A stretch of DNA of 48,229 bases from Deltaproteobacteria bacterium RIFOXYA12_FULL_58_15 (GCA_001798605.1 MGST01000133.1:1-48229), one strand, 5' to 3'. Shown: positions 17,634 to 27,675, counted from the stretch's first letter. The notes: a model not told the origin generated them from the letters alone. Numbers and translations: made by a program.

Positions 17634-19784
17634 GTGGCGATGGGATCCTGGACAATGTTGCACCCCTGGCTTCTTGCCGGCCTTGTCGGTGCGAGCTTGC
17701 CCGTCATCATTCACTTGATTGGCCGCCGGCGTGCACCCACGATTCGCTTTGCTGCCTTCGATTTTCTGCTAACGGTGAACAAGCGTTTGGCGCGACGTGA
17801 GAGGCTGCGGCAGTTCCTGTTGCTCCTCTTGCGCACCCTTGCGGTCATCGCCCTGGTCCTTGCTGTAGCGCGGCCAGTGCCTTCACGTCCGGCAAATGCC
17901 GCCCAGGCCTCGACACGGCATCTCGGCCTGATTGTTGATACGTCTCAATCGATGTCCTACGTGCATGATGGAATCCCCCTTATGCAGATTGCCAAGGCCA
18001 AAGTGAGCGACCTTCTCTCTCACGTCCGACCCGGCGACAGCGTGGCTGTCGTGTTTGTGGGTGCCGAGGTGGTGTCACCGTTCTCGACGCCGACGCTCGA
18101 TGTCGCAGCTGTTCGTGCGGCCGTCGACGCACTTGGTGAGCCCGCTGGCGTCGCTAACATTGGAGCCGCCATCGACAAGGTGTTGGTGCTGCTTGGTGAC
18201 GACGCGGCAGGTGCGACCTTGGTGATCGTGGGAGATCTGTCTCGAAATGGTTTTTCGGATCTGCGCCCGACCTCAATAGATCCTTCGCCCGAGGTGCGAT
18301 TGGTGGACGCGGCCGAGCGCGAGGGGACGGTTGCGCTGGAGAATCTCGGTGTCGAGTCGGTGGTGGTGGAGCATTCCCAAGAGACGCCGTCTGAGCGGAT
18401 ACTGCGGGTGAGTGTGCACAACTGGGGCGGGCACGCCATCGAGCGCCGTGTTATCGAGCTCGTGATCGACGAACGAGTGACGCAGCGTGGTTACGTTCAG
18501 GTCCCGGCCCGTGGTGCCACCATCAAGACCTTGACGCAACTGTTTGACGGTGCCGGGGTTTTTACTGGCACGGTACGTTTGGGGACGGATAATGCCGATG
18601 GCTACACTGTCGATGACCAGGCGTCATTCGTCACAGTCGTCGCGCCGGGTGTGGAAGTGCTCGCCATAGATGGCGACGCGCGGACAACTCCGTACGAAGA
18701 TGAGCTCTTCTTTGTCGAAAGAGCGATGAACGCGATTCCCAAAGGCGATCCGCCCATCCGTCTGCGAATTATCACCGTGGACGAGGTGCGCGAGCCTGAG
18801 ACTTCGCTCGAGCTCGAAGGTATTGACGTGGTGCTGCTTGCCAACGTGGGTGATCTTCCCGATGACCGCATTGCCGAGTTACGTCGTTTTGTGAACACCG
18901 GTGGTGGACTGTTGATAGCCCCTGGTGATGAAGTGCATTTCGAGCGCGCCAACAAGGTCTTTGCGGATCTCTTGGCGCACCCTCTACGCGATATGCACAA
19001 GGCGGCAGACCCAGACGCAGGCACTCCACCGTTGGGGATGGGAGAGATCGATTGGACACATCCTGTGGTCGCGGGACTTGGCCTGGCTGCGGAAGAGAGC
19101 CTGCGTGCGTCACGGACATCGGTGTATTTCAACCTCGCGGCCGGGGTCGGAACCGACGCCAGGGCCATTCTCCGTTTTGACAATGGTGCGCCAGCCTTGG
19201 TGGAAAGATCGCTTGGTGATGGCAGATTGATGTTGTCGGCTACGACACTGGATGTCGATTGGAGCGATCTACCATTGCGCAGCGTGTTTCCTGCGTTGCT
19301 ACAACGAGCCGTCCGTTATCTCGCTCGTGCAAACGATGTCCTCACAACCGGTACGGCTCGTGTCGGTGACGTCATTGAAAAGCCAGTCCCCACCGGTGCC
19401 CGCAAAGTCGCCTGGGTAGGTCCCAACGGCGTGAGGCGCGAAGTGCCGATCACGCAGGGACAGCATCAGGTGCGTTTGGAGAACCTCGGCACGGGTGTCC
19501 ATCGCGGCCAGATCATCGTCGAGGGGTCCGACGACTGGAAGGATGTCCTCCCCCTGGATGTGGCGGTCAATGCCAACCTTGCCGAGTCTGATTTTCTGCC
19601 GGTATCCACAGAGCAGATTGCTGAGGCTATGGGGGGTGACCGCGAAGGGCCGGGTATTGCAGTGAGCGTCGGTGACAGCGACGGTGGCGAGGATCCGTTC
19701 GAAGCCCGTGGTGCTGCAACCTATTTGCTTATTGCACTCGCGATGTTCTTCGTCGCAGAATCGTTGTTGGCTTCGCGGGGATGA
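17634..19784 (+). CDS. BatA/VWA-domain membrane protein
   Basis: A 716-residue inner-membrane protein. It begins with the aerotolerance/BatA N-terminal module: helix 1 (HPWLLAGLVGASLPVIIHLIG), the basic loop RRRAPTIRFAAFDFL and helix 2 near 61-79. A von Willebrand A domain follows with the MIDAS start DTSQS at 102-106. A long periplasmic part contains a class I GATase-like fold (GIDVVLLANVGDLPDDRIAEL, VNTGGGLLIAPGD) and the last helix lies at about 693-712. Such proteins are usually encoded beside a MoxR ATPase and other Bat genes; none is present here. Starts at GTG 17634, ATG 17640 and ATG 17655 are all possible and none has a strong ribosome binding site. Confidence 0.85.
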   Translation: MAMGSWTMLHPWLLAGLVGASLPVIIHLIGRRRAPTIRFAAFDFLLTVNKRLARRERLRQFLLLLLRTLAVIALVLAVARPVPSRPANAAQASTRHLGLIVDTSQSMSYVHDGIPLMQIAKAKVSDLLSHVRPGDSVAVVFVGAEVVSPFSTPTLDVAAVRAAVDALGEPAGVANIGAAIDKVLVLLGDDAAGATLVIVGDLSRNGFSDLRPTSIDPSPEVRLVDAAEREGTVALENLGVESVVVEHSQETPSERILRVSVHNWGGHAIERRVIELVIDERVTQRGYVQVPARGATIKTLTQLFDGAGVFTGTVRLGTDNADGYTVDDQASFVTVVAPGVEVLAIDGDARTTPYEDELFFVERAMNAIPKGDPPIRLRIITVDEVREPETSLELEGIDVVLLANVGDLPDDRIAELRRFVNTGGGLLIAPGDEVHFERANKVFADLLAHPLRDMHKAADPDAGTPPLGMGEIDWTHPVVAGLGLAAEESLRASRTSVYFNLAAGVGTDARAILRFDNGAPALVERSLGDGRLMLSATTLDVDWSDLPLRSVFPALLQRAVRYLARANDVLTTGTARVGDVIEKPVPTGARKVAWVGPNGVRREVPITQGQHQVRLENLGTGVHRGQIIVEGSDDWKDVLPLDVAVNANLAESDFLPVSTEQIAEAMGGDREGPGIAVSVGDSDGGEDPFEARGAATYLLIALAMFFVAESLLASRG

Positions 19785-19799
19785 CAATCTCTGCCACGG

Positions 19800-21155
19800 T
19801 TATGAATCTGAGCCAATCAGCAACACGCCAACGGCGCGGTTGAGCCAGAGAATGGCAAGGTCGTGTTGCAGGCCTTCGAGGACTCTGCCGACGCGAGCGG
19901 CGCTCAATTGGGAGTTGGTGCTGAGGACGTCGAGGCTGGTGGCCATGCCCACTTCATACTGTTTGTTCACCAAGCGCGCGGTCTCCTCCGCGAGACCTAC
20001 TTGCTCTTCGGCGAGGGTGACGTTGCGGTGACTCTTTTCAACCTCGATGAAGCGTTGCTCGACCTCTTGGGATACTCGGATACTGAGCTCTGCGGCGTTG
20101 TTCTCGGCAACGCGGGTCAGGGAAGTGCGCTCGCTCATCTCCGCGATGCGCATGCCGCCGTCGAAGAGATCCCAACGGGCGCCGAAGATGAGACGCCAGG
20201 AATCCTTCTGGTCGGCGAAACCTGCGGCCGAGCTCCAGCTCCAGTCGTAGGTGACGGCGAAGGCCGGCAACCACTTGGTCCAGGTTTCTATCTCGCTGCG
20301 ATTGGCGATCTCTTCGCCGAGATGCGCCGACTTGAGATCGTAGCGATCGGTGAGAGCTCGGCTCGTAAGAGAATTGACATTGCCCGTGATGGGCAGAGGA
20401 CGCGGGGGCTCGGCGGCGGCGTACTCACCCTCCATGTCGGTCAGGGCGGACAGGGCGGCGCGGGCGAGCTTGATGCCGTCCTTGGCATTGGCGAGGTCTT
20501 TGTCGGCACTCCTCACTTGGATCTGTGCGCGTAGCAGATCGATCTGAGTTCCTTGGCCGACCTGGATTTGCGCCTGGCTCATGCGTAGAAACTCGTTGGC
20601 GTTGTGAAGAGTTTCTTCGGCGACCCTGGCGAGTTCCTGGGCCGAATAGAGTTGGTAAAAAGCTGCGGCTGTGGAGAGGAGCAAATCATTGCGTTGGTGT
20701 TTGGCTTGGTTCTCAGTCATTTCGATGTTGTCGTAGGCGTTCTTCAACAGCGGAATCGAGCGGGCATTGAACACGGTCATGGTTGCGGTGAAGCCGAAGC
20801 TTTTGCCCCAAAGCTCCTGAAACACCACGTCTTGGGGTGGGCCACCGCCGCCCGTCATGTCGGGCAGTGCAAAGGCGATCTCTTGATTGTTGCGAATGAT
20901 TGAGCCATTGGCGCTGAGGTTCGGCAACAAGATGGCCCATGCTTTGAGGATCCAAACCTCCGCCAAAACGATGCTCTCGCGAATGTTCTTCATGGTCGGA
21001 TTGTGGGAGGCGGCTGCATGCAGCGCCGCTTGCAAGGTCACAGGCTCGCGGTTGGTCAACGCCACCGCCGCGCCCGAAGCACGTGCAGACTCTTTCGATA
21101 GTTCGGACGTCTGTCCATCTGCGGCAATCAACCAAAGTGCAAACAAAAGGGTCAT
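19800..21155 (-). CDS. TolC family outer-membrane efflux protein
   Basis: A 451-residue outer-membrane channel of a tripartite pump. It has two OEP repeats with long helices, for example VTLQAALHAAASHNPTMKNI at the N-terminus, LRMSQAQIQVGQGTQIDLLRA in the middle, and AEETARLVNKQYEVGMATSLDVL near the C-terminus, the standard duplicated signature. A short signal peptide (MTLLFALWLIAADG) is present. The ATG has GAGG seven bases upstream. It is the last gene of the RND operon, 55 bases after the permease stop, and is convergent with the VWA gene (15-base gap). Confidence 0.93.
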   Translation of the reverse strand: MTLLFALWLIAADGQTSELSKESARASGAAVALTNREPVTLQAALHAAASHNPTMKNIRESIVLAEVWILKAWAILLPNLSANGSIIRNNQEIAFALPDMTGGGGPPQDVVFQELWGKSFGFTATMTVFNARSIPLLKNAYDNIEMTENQAKHQRNDLLLSTAAAFYQLYSAQELARVAEETLHNANEFLRMSQAQIQVGQGTQIDLLRAQIQVRSADKDLANAKDGIKLARAALSALTDMEGEYAAAEPPRPLPITGNVNSLTSRALTDRYDLKSAHLGEEIANRSEIETWTKWLPAFAVTYDWSWSSAAGFADQKDSWRLIFGARWDLFDGGMRIAEMSERTSLTRVAENNAAELSIRVSQEVEQRFIEVEKSHRNVTLAEEQVGLAEETARLVNKQYEVGMATSLDVLSTNSQLSAARVGRVLEGLQHDLAILWLNRAVGVLLIGSDS

Positions 21156-21170
21156 GGGAGTTCCTCGTGA

Positions 21171-21222
21171 TCAGTCAATCAGGGTCAGTGTCGACCTCAG
21201 TCAATCGCGGTCAGTCCTCGGG
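21171..21222 (-). repeat. 26-bp imperfect direct repeat across the permease stop codon
   Basis: Two adjacent 26-base units, 21171-21196 and 21197-21222, share tcagtcaatc and ggtcagt. The second overlaps the TGA of the permease gene, the first lies in the gap before the TolC gene. It is probably a small local duplication. Confidence 0.6.
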
Positions 21223-24200
21223 GACCTCGGGCGCTCGTTTTGGCGGTTTGGTACCACCGCCAAACATGGAATGAACGGTCCGCAGTACCCAGACCTTGGC
21301 GTTGTCCTGCAGCAAATACATCACCGGTACCATGATGAGAGTGAGGGCTGTGGCGAAGAGCAGGCCAAAGGCAACAGGGCGGGCCATCGGTCCCCACATC
21401 TCGGCGGATTGCCCACCCATGTCGATTGACATTGTGGTGAAGTCGATGTTGACGCCGGTGGCCATGGGCAATAGCCCCAACACGGTGGTGATGGCGGTGA
21501 GCAGAACCGGCCGGAAACGGACGACGCCGGCCCGCACCAAGGCATCTCGCAATTTCAGGCCAAACTTGTCTTTGAGTTGGTCGGTGTAGTCGATGAGGAC
21601 AATGGCGTTATTCACGACGACGCCCGCGAGGGAAATGATGCCCATACCAGTCATGATGAAACCGAACTTATCGCGGGTGAGCAAAAGACCAATCAGAACG
21701 CCGATGAGGGCCATAACGACTGAGCCGAGAATAACGGCCGGGCGCAACACCGAGTTGAACTGGGTGATGAGCAACAAGAACATCAACATGATCCCAATCA
21801 TGAACGCCTTCATAAGAAATCTTCCCGCCTCGTCTTGCTCTTCACTCTCGCCGCCATAGTGGAGGCGGTAGCCCGATTTGAGCTTGGGCTCGAGCTTCTC
21901 GGAAAGGACCCTTGCCACGTCGATCATGATCTCCGACGAGCTGCGACCGGTGACATCTGAGCTGACTTGAATGGCACGGGCTTGGTCAATGTGGTTGATG
22001 CTGCCAAGTCCGGCTGCGGTGGTGACGTTGGCAACGTCGCGCAACGGGATCTGCACGTCGTCTTTGCCGAGCACGCGAATGTCACGGATATCATCGATCG
22101 AATCCCTAAAAGGCGCGTCGTAGCGCACCGTGATGTCGTACTCCTCATCTTTTTCGCGCAGCACCGAGGCTTCGATTCCGTTCACCGCCGCTCGGACGGC
22201 GCCTGCGACCATCGCGGTGTTGACCTTGCGGAGCATCGCTTGGTCGCGGTCAACCTCGATGCGAATTTCGGGTTTTCCGGGCTCGAAGTCGTCCTTGATG
22301 TCCACGACGCCATCTATGGTGGCGATGAGATTCTTCACCTCACGGGAATACTCCTCCAGCTGCTTGAACTCGGGACCTGAAACCTCGACGACCACCGGAT
22401 CTCCGGTCGGGGGGCCGCCCTCCTCGACTTTGATGCTGTACTCGGCTCCTGCGAGGTCGCCTAGTTGTTTGCGGATATTCTCGACCGTATCCCACGGCGT
22501 GTGTGTGCGGTCGTGGCGGTCCAGAAAATCGACATCCACGACGCCAGAGTGGGTTTTGCCACCGCCACCAATCACGACAAAACTGTTGGCGTCAAAGCCA
22601 ACGTTGGCAATGATCGACTCGGTGTTGTCTTCGGCCTTGGCGATCTCTTCCACCTTGCGTAGAAGGCCGTCAGTCTTTTCCAATGCCGTGCCCTGGGGCG
22701 CGGTGACTGACACCTGGGCGAAGTCTGGGGTGGTGCGAGGAAAGAACTCGACGCCGGCACCGAGGACGCCGTAGATCACGATGACGAGAATGAGCAGAGC
22801 GTTGCTGGCAAGGACCATCGTCTTTGGGCGATCCAAACACCACTCAAGCAACGCTTTGTAGCGGCGGAGAATGGGGCCGCTGACCTCGCCCGAATCGTCG
22901 AAGAGTTTCTTGTCGCCCGCACGCAGAAAGTCCGCGGCGATGACGGGGTTGATGACCAAGGCCACAAACAAAGACGACACCAATACGGCGATCACCGTGA
23001 CCGGCATGTACCACATGAAGTCACCCATGATGCCGGGCCAGAACATCAAGGGCACAAACACCAACACCGTTGTGGCGGTGGAGGCGATGATCGGCCAAGC
23101 GACCTCCTTGGTGGCTTCGTACGCAGCCCGCGCCCGCGAGGAGCCCTCAGAGACGTGACGGTAGATGTTCTCGACCACGACGATGGAGTTGTCGACCAGC
23201 ATACCCAGGGCCAAGACCAAGGCGAACAGCACGACGATGTTGAGGGTGACTCCCAGGCCCTGTAGCACGAGGAAGCTGATCAACATCGACAAGGGAATGG
23301 CGATGGCGACGAAGAAGGCATTGCGCAGACCCATGGCGAAGAACAAGACGCCGATGACCAAGAGCAAGCCGGTGATGATGGTGTTGTTGAGGTCGGCGAC
23401 ACGGTCGCGCACAAACGCACTGTTGTCCTGACTGATGCTTATCTGGGTGCCGGCAGGAAGAGTCGGCTCGATATTGGGCAGGAGCGTTTTGATCGAATCT
23501 GCAATTTCGACGATGTTGGCACCGGCCCGTTTCTTGATGCGAAGGGTGACGCACTCGGTGCCGTCGAGGCGCGAGACCGTTTCGCGGTCCTTGAAGTCAT
23601 CGACGACACGCCCGAGATCGCGGAGTTTGATGGGATTGCCGTTGTCGGCCTTGACGATGATGTCTTCCATGCGGGAGACGTCTTTGTATTCGCCGGGAAT
23701 GCGCACCGCGTACTTGCTGCTGCCAAGCTCGATGTTGCCCGCTGGTGTCGTCAGGTGTTCTTGCCGGATGCGATCGACGACCTGGTTTACACTGAGGGCA
23801 TAGTATTCGAGCCGGGCAGGATCTAGGCGAATCTGGATCTCTCTTTCGAGGCCCCCTGTGATGTCGACGCCGAGCACGCCGGGGATCTGCTCGATTTGGT
23901 CCTGTATGTCCTCGCCCACGGACTTGACCCTGTCGAGACCATAGTCGCCGGACACGGTGACCAGCATGATGGGGAATTCTGAGATGTTGATCTCGATGAG
24001 TCGGGGATCGTTGGCATCAACCGGCAGGTCGGCTTTCGCCATATCAACCTTGTCACGGATCTTTTGATAGGCGTCGTCGAGGTCGACGCCGGTTTCGAAT
24101 TCGACATTCACCAGCGACACCGACTCAGCGCTCGCGGAGGTCATCTTTTTGACGTCCTTGAGGTCCTTGAGTTGGCGCTCGAGCACGTTGGTGACGAGCT

Positions 24201-24381
24201 TCTCCATGTCGGCGGGTGCCACGCCTGGGTAGACGGTGTGGACCAAGATGATGGGGATCTTCACCTCAGGTGCTGCCTCGAGTGGCAAACCGCTGTATGC
24301 CGCCGAGCCCGCGATGCAGATGAAGACCAAGAGGACGTAGACCGTTGTTCGGAATTTGAGTGCGTACTCGGTGATGATCAT
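21211..24381 (-). CDS. RND efflux permease (AcrB/HAE family)
   Basis: A 1056-residue proton-driven inner-membrane transporter with 12 helices and two large periplasmic loops. Helix 1 begins at about residue 12; the helix 2-6 bundle is near 335-490 and the 8-12 bundle near 870-1030. The proton-relay motif in helix 4 reads GMLVDNSIVVVENIYR: the first Asp is kept, and the second Asp of AcrB (D408) is Asn here, a common variant outside the AcrB subgroup. Helix 10 has GVVVNNAIVLIDYTDQL. It probably exports hydrophobic compounds, metals or lipids; the substrate is not visible. It follows the adaptor gene by 60 bases and precedes the TolC gene. Confidence 0.95.
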   Translation of the reverse strand: MIITEYALKFRTTVYVLLVFICIAGSAAYSGLPLEAAPEVKIPIILVHTVYPGVAPADMEKLVTNVLERQLKDLKDVKKMTSASAESVSLVNVEFETGVDLDDAYQKIRDKVDMAKADLPVDANDPRLIEINISEFPIMLVTVSGDYGLDRVKSVGEDIQDQIEQIPGVLGVDITGGLEREIQIRLDPARLEYYALSVNQVVDRIRQEHLTTPAGNIELGSSKYAVRIPGEYKDVSRMEDIIVKADNGNPIKLRDLGRVVDDFKDRETVSRLDGTECVTLRIKKRAGANIVEIADSIKTLLPNIEPTLPAGTQISISQDNSAFVRDRVADLNNTIITGLLLVIGVLFFAMGLRNAFFVAIAIPLSMLISFLVLQGLGVTLNIVVLFALVLALGMLVDNSIVVVENIYRHVSEGSSRARAAYEATKEVAWPIIASTATTVLVFVPLMFWPGIMGDFMWYMPVTVIAVLVSSLFVALVINPVIAADFLRAGDKKLFDDSGEVSGPILRRYKALLEWCLDRPKTMVLASNALLILVIVIYGVLGAGVEFFPRTTPDFAQVSVTAPQGTALEKTDGLLRKVEEIAKAEDNTESIIANVGFDANSFVVIGGGGKTHSGVVDVDFLDRHDRTHTPWDTVENIRKQLGDLAGAEYSIKVEEGGPPTGDPVVVEVSGPEFKQLEEYSREVKNLIATIDGVVDIKDDFEPGKPEIRIEVDRDQAMLRKVNTAMVAGAVRAAVNGIEASVLREKDEEYDITVRYDAPFRDSIDDIRDIRVLGKDDVQIPLRDVANVTTAAGLGSINHIDQARAIQVSSDVTGRSSSEIMIDVARVLSEKLEPKLKSGYRLHYGGESEEQDEAGRFLMKAFMIGIMLMFLLLITQFNSVLRPAVILGSVVMALIGVLIGLLLTRDKFGFIMTGMGIISLAGVVVNNAIVLIDYTDQLKDKFGLKLRDALVRAGVVRFRPVLLTAITTVLGLLPMATGVNIDFTTMSIDMGGQSAEMWGPMARPVAFGLLFATALTLIMVPVMYLLQDNAKVWVLRTVHSMFGGGTKPPKRAPEVPED

Positions 24382-24441
24382 GGTGGCATGGCTCTCAAAG
24401 GATGGGAGATCTGGTCGAGCGGACTAGCTAGACTGTGTCAA

Positions 24442-25506
24442 TCAATGGACGACGCGGACGGGTTGACCATCGACGAGCTGGCGTTGGCCGAGCACCACCA
24501 ATCGTTCACCCACTTTGACGCCTTCGGCGAGGATGACGTTGCCGTCGGCTGCGGCACCAAGAATGACGGCGCGCTTTTGCACGAATCCGTCAACCTCGAT
24601 GAAGACACTTCGCTGTTTGTCGTCCTCGACGACGACGTCGTGGGGTGCGATCACCGCATTCTCGTGGGTCTCGGTGGCAATGCGTACCGTGGCCGCCATG
24701 CCCACGAAGATTTCATGATTGGGATTGGCCACAGCCACACGTAACTCAAAGGTCTTGGTGATGTGAGCCGCTGCCGGTACGACCACTGTCACCTTGCCGT
24801 CCACCTCGCGGCCGAGGGCAGGTATTTGAACTTTTGCACGGTCGCCGGTATGGACCTGGGTCACAGATCGCTCGGGAAGCTGCGCTTGGATCTCGATGGT
24901 TCCGAGGTCGGTGAGCTCGTAGATGGGAGTGCCGGGGCCGACGAACTCACCAGCCTCAACCGCCTTTTGGGTGATGATGCCTGAGCGGGTGGCGCGAACG
25001 ATACTCTTATTTAGGTTGGCCTGGGCGATACGCCACTGGGCTTCGGCCTGAACCTTGCGCGATTGGGCTTCATCGATTTGCTGTGGGCTGACCAGCTTAT
25101 CTTCTCGCAACGCCTCGAGCCGATTCAACGTCTTTTCGGCAAGGTCGGATGACGCCTGGGCTGAGTCTGCTTGGGCCTTGAGCAGCTGATAATCGATGCG
25201 TGCGAGCACTTGACCGCCCTTGACCGCGTCCCCGAGGTCAAAGGCCATGAACTCCACTCTGCCTGCTGTTTCGGCAGAGTAGACGATGCGGGCGACGGCC
25301 ATGGTTTCCCCCGTGACGGTCACAAACTCGGTGAGTTTTGACAGTTCGATCGGCACGACCTCGACGTTGACTGTCGCGGTCTTTGGGCTCGGCATCTTTT
25401 CGCCTATCTCGTTTGGCTTCTTGTTTTCGGCAGACGCAGATTCCACGCAAGCGGCCGCGGTGACGCTAGCGAATGCCAGAAGAATGGGTGTGCTCACGCT
25501 TCTCAC
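24442..25506 (-). CDS. RND efflux periplasmic adaptor lipoprotein
   Basis: A 354-residue membrane fusion protein linking permease and TolC. A lipoprotein signal ends ASVTAAAC (Cys20). The barrel-sandwich hybrid domain (VYSAETAGRVEFMAFDLGDAVKGG, and SGIITQKAVEAGEFVGPGTPI on return) flanks a helical hairpin (about 105-160, LLKAQADSAQASSDLAEKTL). Beta-barrel and membrane-proximal domains follow. The GTG start at 25506 has AAGGAGA close upstream. It is first of the three-gene efflux operon. Confidence 0.94.
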   Translation of the reverse strand: MRSVSTPILLAFASVTAAACVESASAENKKPNEIGEKMPSPKTATVNVEVVPIELSKLTEFVTVTGETMAVARIVYSAETAGRVEFMAFDLGDAVKGGQVLARIDYQLLKAQADSAQASSDLAEKTLNRLEALREDKLVSPQQIDEAQSRKVQAEAQWRIAQANLNKSIVRATRSGIITQKAVEAGEFVGPGTPIYELTDLGTIEIQAQLPERSVTQVHTGDRAKVQIPALGREVDGKVTVVVPAAAHITKTFELRVAVANPNHEIFVGMAATVRIATETHENAVIAPHDVVVEDDKQRSVFIEVDGFVQKRAVILGAAADGNVILAEGVKVGERLVVLGQRQLVDGQPVRVVH

Positions 25507-25595
25507 GGACTCTCCTTCACCCGATATTTTGCTGGCCAGCGGGATTCGGCCAGAGTGATGCTAATACGCCTGGGCTTCACGGTTTATTTCTTCTC

Positions 25596-25605
25596 ATTGA
25601 TCAAT
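25596..25605. promoter_or_regulatory. 10-bp perfect palindrome upstream of the RND operon
   Basis: The sequence attgatcaat is its own reverse complement and lies about 95 bases upstream of the adaptor start. It is a possible repressor-binding half-pair, but no repressor gene is next to it and a 10-base palindrome can arise by chance. Confidence 0.25.
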
Positions 25606-25794
25606 CTTCATGGGCCGAAAGTGGCCTTTGGGTTTCGGTGGTACCATGGGCCTTTTGGATTTCTCCGGTATGTGGCGATCATTAAGATTTGTGAATGAAA
25701 TGGGACAACGTCAACTCCACATGGATCTTTTTTATGGGAGCATTTCGACGGCTGCCCTGTTCAACAAAACCAGGCATGTTTGCCCACCCTCGTT

Positions 25795-25839
25795 CCTCGT
25801 TTGCCTCTTTGCCTCGTTTGCCTCGTTTGCCTCTTTGCC
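25795..25839. repeat. 8-9 bp TTTGCC-type microsatellite
   Basis: Five to six head-to-tail copies of a cctcgtttg / cctcttt-type unit lie in non-coding DNA before the histidine kinase. The TTTGCC core also appears (as reverse complement) in the coding 9-bp repeat at 34014-34085. Confidence 0.8.
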
Positions 25840-25898
25840 AAGGTTATCGAGGCGATGCCCTGGGGTTGTCTATGGAGTGATGTTACAGTCAGTGCCCT

Positions 25899-27035
25899 AT
25901 GGCAACACACAATCAGGACGTTGTCGTCAACACCCTCGAGGCATTGAGTCAGGTGCCGCTAGGGTCCGAGCACAGCGCTGCGGCCTCGCAGCATGCGCTC
26001 GATGCAGTGTTGCAGCTAACGGGATTTGCGACCGGTGGCGTGGTTGAGGTGACAGGCACCATTCGAGCGTTGGCATTTCGAGGTGACGCAACCGCTGTGG
26101 TTGAGCTGGTCGGCCGTTGTGCGCAGATGCCCAATGACCAGCGGTGGGTTGTGGCTGAACGCAACGAGACGGTAGAGCTAGGTGCCTATGGGGCAACGAC
26201 CCTAATTGCCTGGCATGCTGGGGGGCTTTGGACCGTTGCCTATGGCTTGCAACCGCCGCCAGCCGAAACACAGTTGGCCGCGGCGAAGGTTGTCTGTGAC
26301 TACCTCGGCGCCCTTGTAGAGAATGCGAGGTTGCGAAGAGCGCACGCGCAATGGGTGAGGGAGACTCTGCTCGGGGAGAACCGCGATGAGATTGGCGCGG
26401 TCACCTCGGGTCTGGCGCATCACTTCAACAATCTTCTCGGCGGCATGCTCGGCCTCGTGATGCTTGCCCCGAGACTCGGCAAAGACGAGCTCACGGCGCT
26501 TTGTGAGCGACTCAAGAGCCAGGTCGAGGGTGCCAACGAGCTGACGACCAACATGCTCGAGGTGGCTCGTGCCATTCGTCAACGTCGTGCAGATGAAGTG
26601 ACGGAGCTTGGCAGGGCCTTGCGCGAAACGATTGAGCTCATCCGACCTGGTATACCTGAGCATGTTCGAATTGGTCTCGACATTGACGAAACGCCAGCGC
26701 GGGTGGTCATCACTGAGACAGCTTTTGCTCGAATTGTCAGCAATTTGATACAGAACGCCGTGCAAGCAGCACCCGACAGTGATGCACGGGTGTTCGTGCG
26801 CCTGAAGACTTCTGTTCTGAGCTGCACTGTGGAGGTAGAGGACAATGGGCCAGGGGTGCCCCTACAAAGCTCAGAGCGGATATTCACACCCTATGTCACT
26901 CTCAATGGCCAAGGCGGGTCAGGCATCGGATTGTCCACGGCCCGCAGTCTCGCTGAGCGAGCGCGCGGATCACTGGTCTTGGGCCCAAGCGATGAGGGGG
27001 CTCGTTTCGTTCTCGAGTTACCATTGGTGAGCTGA
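25899..27035 (+). CDS. soluble orphan sensor histidine kinase
   Basis: A 378-residue protein with no membrane segment. Residues 1-155 form a GAF-like sensory part (weak, by layout only). The dimerisation/phosphoacceptor helix has LAHHFNNLLGGMLG with His174 as the likely phosphoacceptor; in most relatives the next residue is Asp (LAHDFNN). The ATP-binding domain has the N box (NLIQNAVQA), G1 (DNGPGV) and G2 (GSGIGLSTA). No response regulator is adjacent, so the partner is encoded elsewhere. The ATG at 25899 has no clear ribosome binding site. It is convergent with the following membrane protein (7-base gap). Confidence 0.9.
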   Translation: MATHNQDVVVNTLEALSQVPLGSEHSAAASQHALDAVLQLTGFATGGVVEVTGTIRALAFRGDATAVVELVGRCAQMPNDQRWVVAERNETVELGAYGATTLIAWHAGGLWTVAYGLQPPPAETQLAAAKVVCDYLGALVENARLRRAHAQWVRETLLGENRDEIGAVTSGLAHHFNNLLGGMLGLVMLAPRLGKDELTALCERLKSQVEGANELTTNMLEVARAIRQRRADEVTELGRALRETIELIRPGIPEHVRIGLDIDETPARVVITETAFARIVSNLIQNAVQAAPDSDARVFVRLKTSVLSCTVEVEDNGPGVPLQSSERIFTPYVTLNGQGGSGIGLSTARSLAERARGSLVLGPSDEGARFVLELPLVS

Positions 27036-27042
27036 ATGGATG

Positions 27043-27546
27043 CTACTGCTCAATCTCGATGTCTAGCTTGCCGAGGTTGGGGCCCATCTGTTCAATGGCC
27101 AAGACCAGCTCCTCCGGGTGGGCGATGTCCGTTAACAGGAGAACCTCGGCGATTCCAGGACCTAAGATCTCAATCCGCTTGAAAATCCCACGGTCGTGTT
27201 GTTCTTCGGAGAAGAAGACCACATGGATCTTCCACTCACTGGCGGGGGCTTCGAAAACGTGGGTGCGAAAAAACTGCGGCCGACTGCGACGAATCGAGCT
27301 TCCGGCAAGGTCAAGCCGCAGCCTGCCAGGCTTCACATAGAGGATCACCAGCCATGCGGTACAGACCAAAGCGACCATGGCGAAGACCACAATCCAAGGA
27401 ATCAACTCGGCGTCGGTGAACGACGTCTTGAACAGCTCGGCGGGCTTGTTCTGTCGGACTTCGTAGAAAAGCTCGCCAGCGATGACAAAACTGAGCACGG
27501 CACCGATCCACGTGCGCCCGGTGGGAGAGCGAACTTCAAATTCCAT
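27043..27546 (-). CDS. hypothetical two-helix membrane protein
   Basis: A 167-residue protein from ATG 27546, which has AGGGAG five bases upstream. The frame opens at 27627, but that longer start lacks a site. Two hydrophobic segments (IGAVLSFVIAGELFYEV and LIPWIVVFAMVALVCTAWLVILYV) are followed by a cytoplasmic, PH-like or beta-rich domain with FFRTHVFEAPASEWKIHVVFF. I do not recognise the family. Confidence 0.65.
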   Translation of the reverse strand: MEFEVRSPTGRTWIGAVLSFVIAGELFYEVRQNKPAELFKTSFTDAELIPWIVVFAMVALVCTAWLVILYVKPGRLRLDLAGSSIRRSRPQFFRTHVFEAPASEWKIHVVFFSEEQHDRGIFKRIEILGPGIAEVLLLTDIAHPEELVLAIEQMGPNLGKLDIEIEQ

Positions 27547-27675
27547 GCCGCTCCCTATATCACGGAAGAACTCGACGGGGGTGAATTTCAGCCCGATGGT
27601 CAGCTGAGACAACGAGCTATGGGGCAACAGATGCGTCTCGCTCGCAGCACTTCAATGATGAATGATGCCGATGGC

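Larger units (their letters stand above)
25507..25898. other. 392-bp divergent intergenic region
   Basis: Separates the efflux operon (minus) from the histidine kinase (plus). It holds a perfect 10-base palindrome attgatcaat (25596-25605), a candidate operator for the efflux operon, and a TTTGCC-type microsatellite (25795-25839). No convincing -35/-10 pair or gene is visible. Short open frames here look random. Confidence 0.6.
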
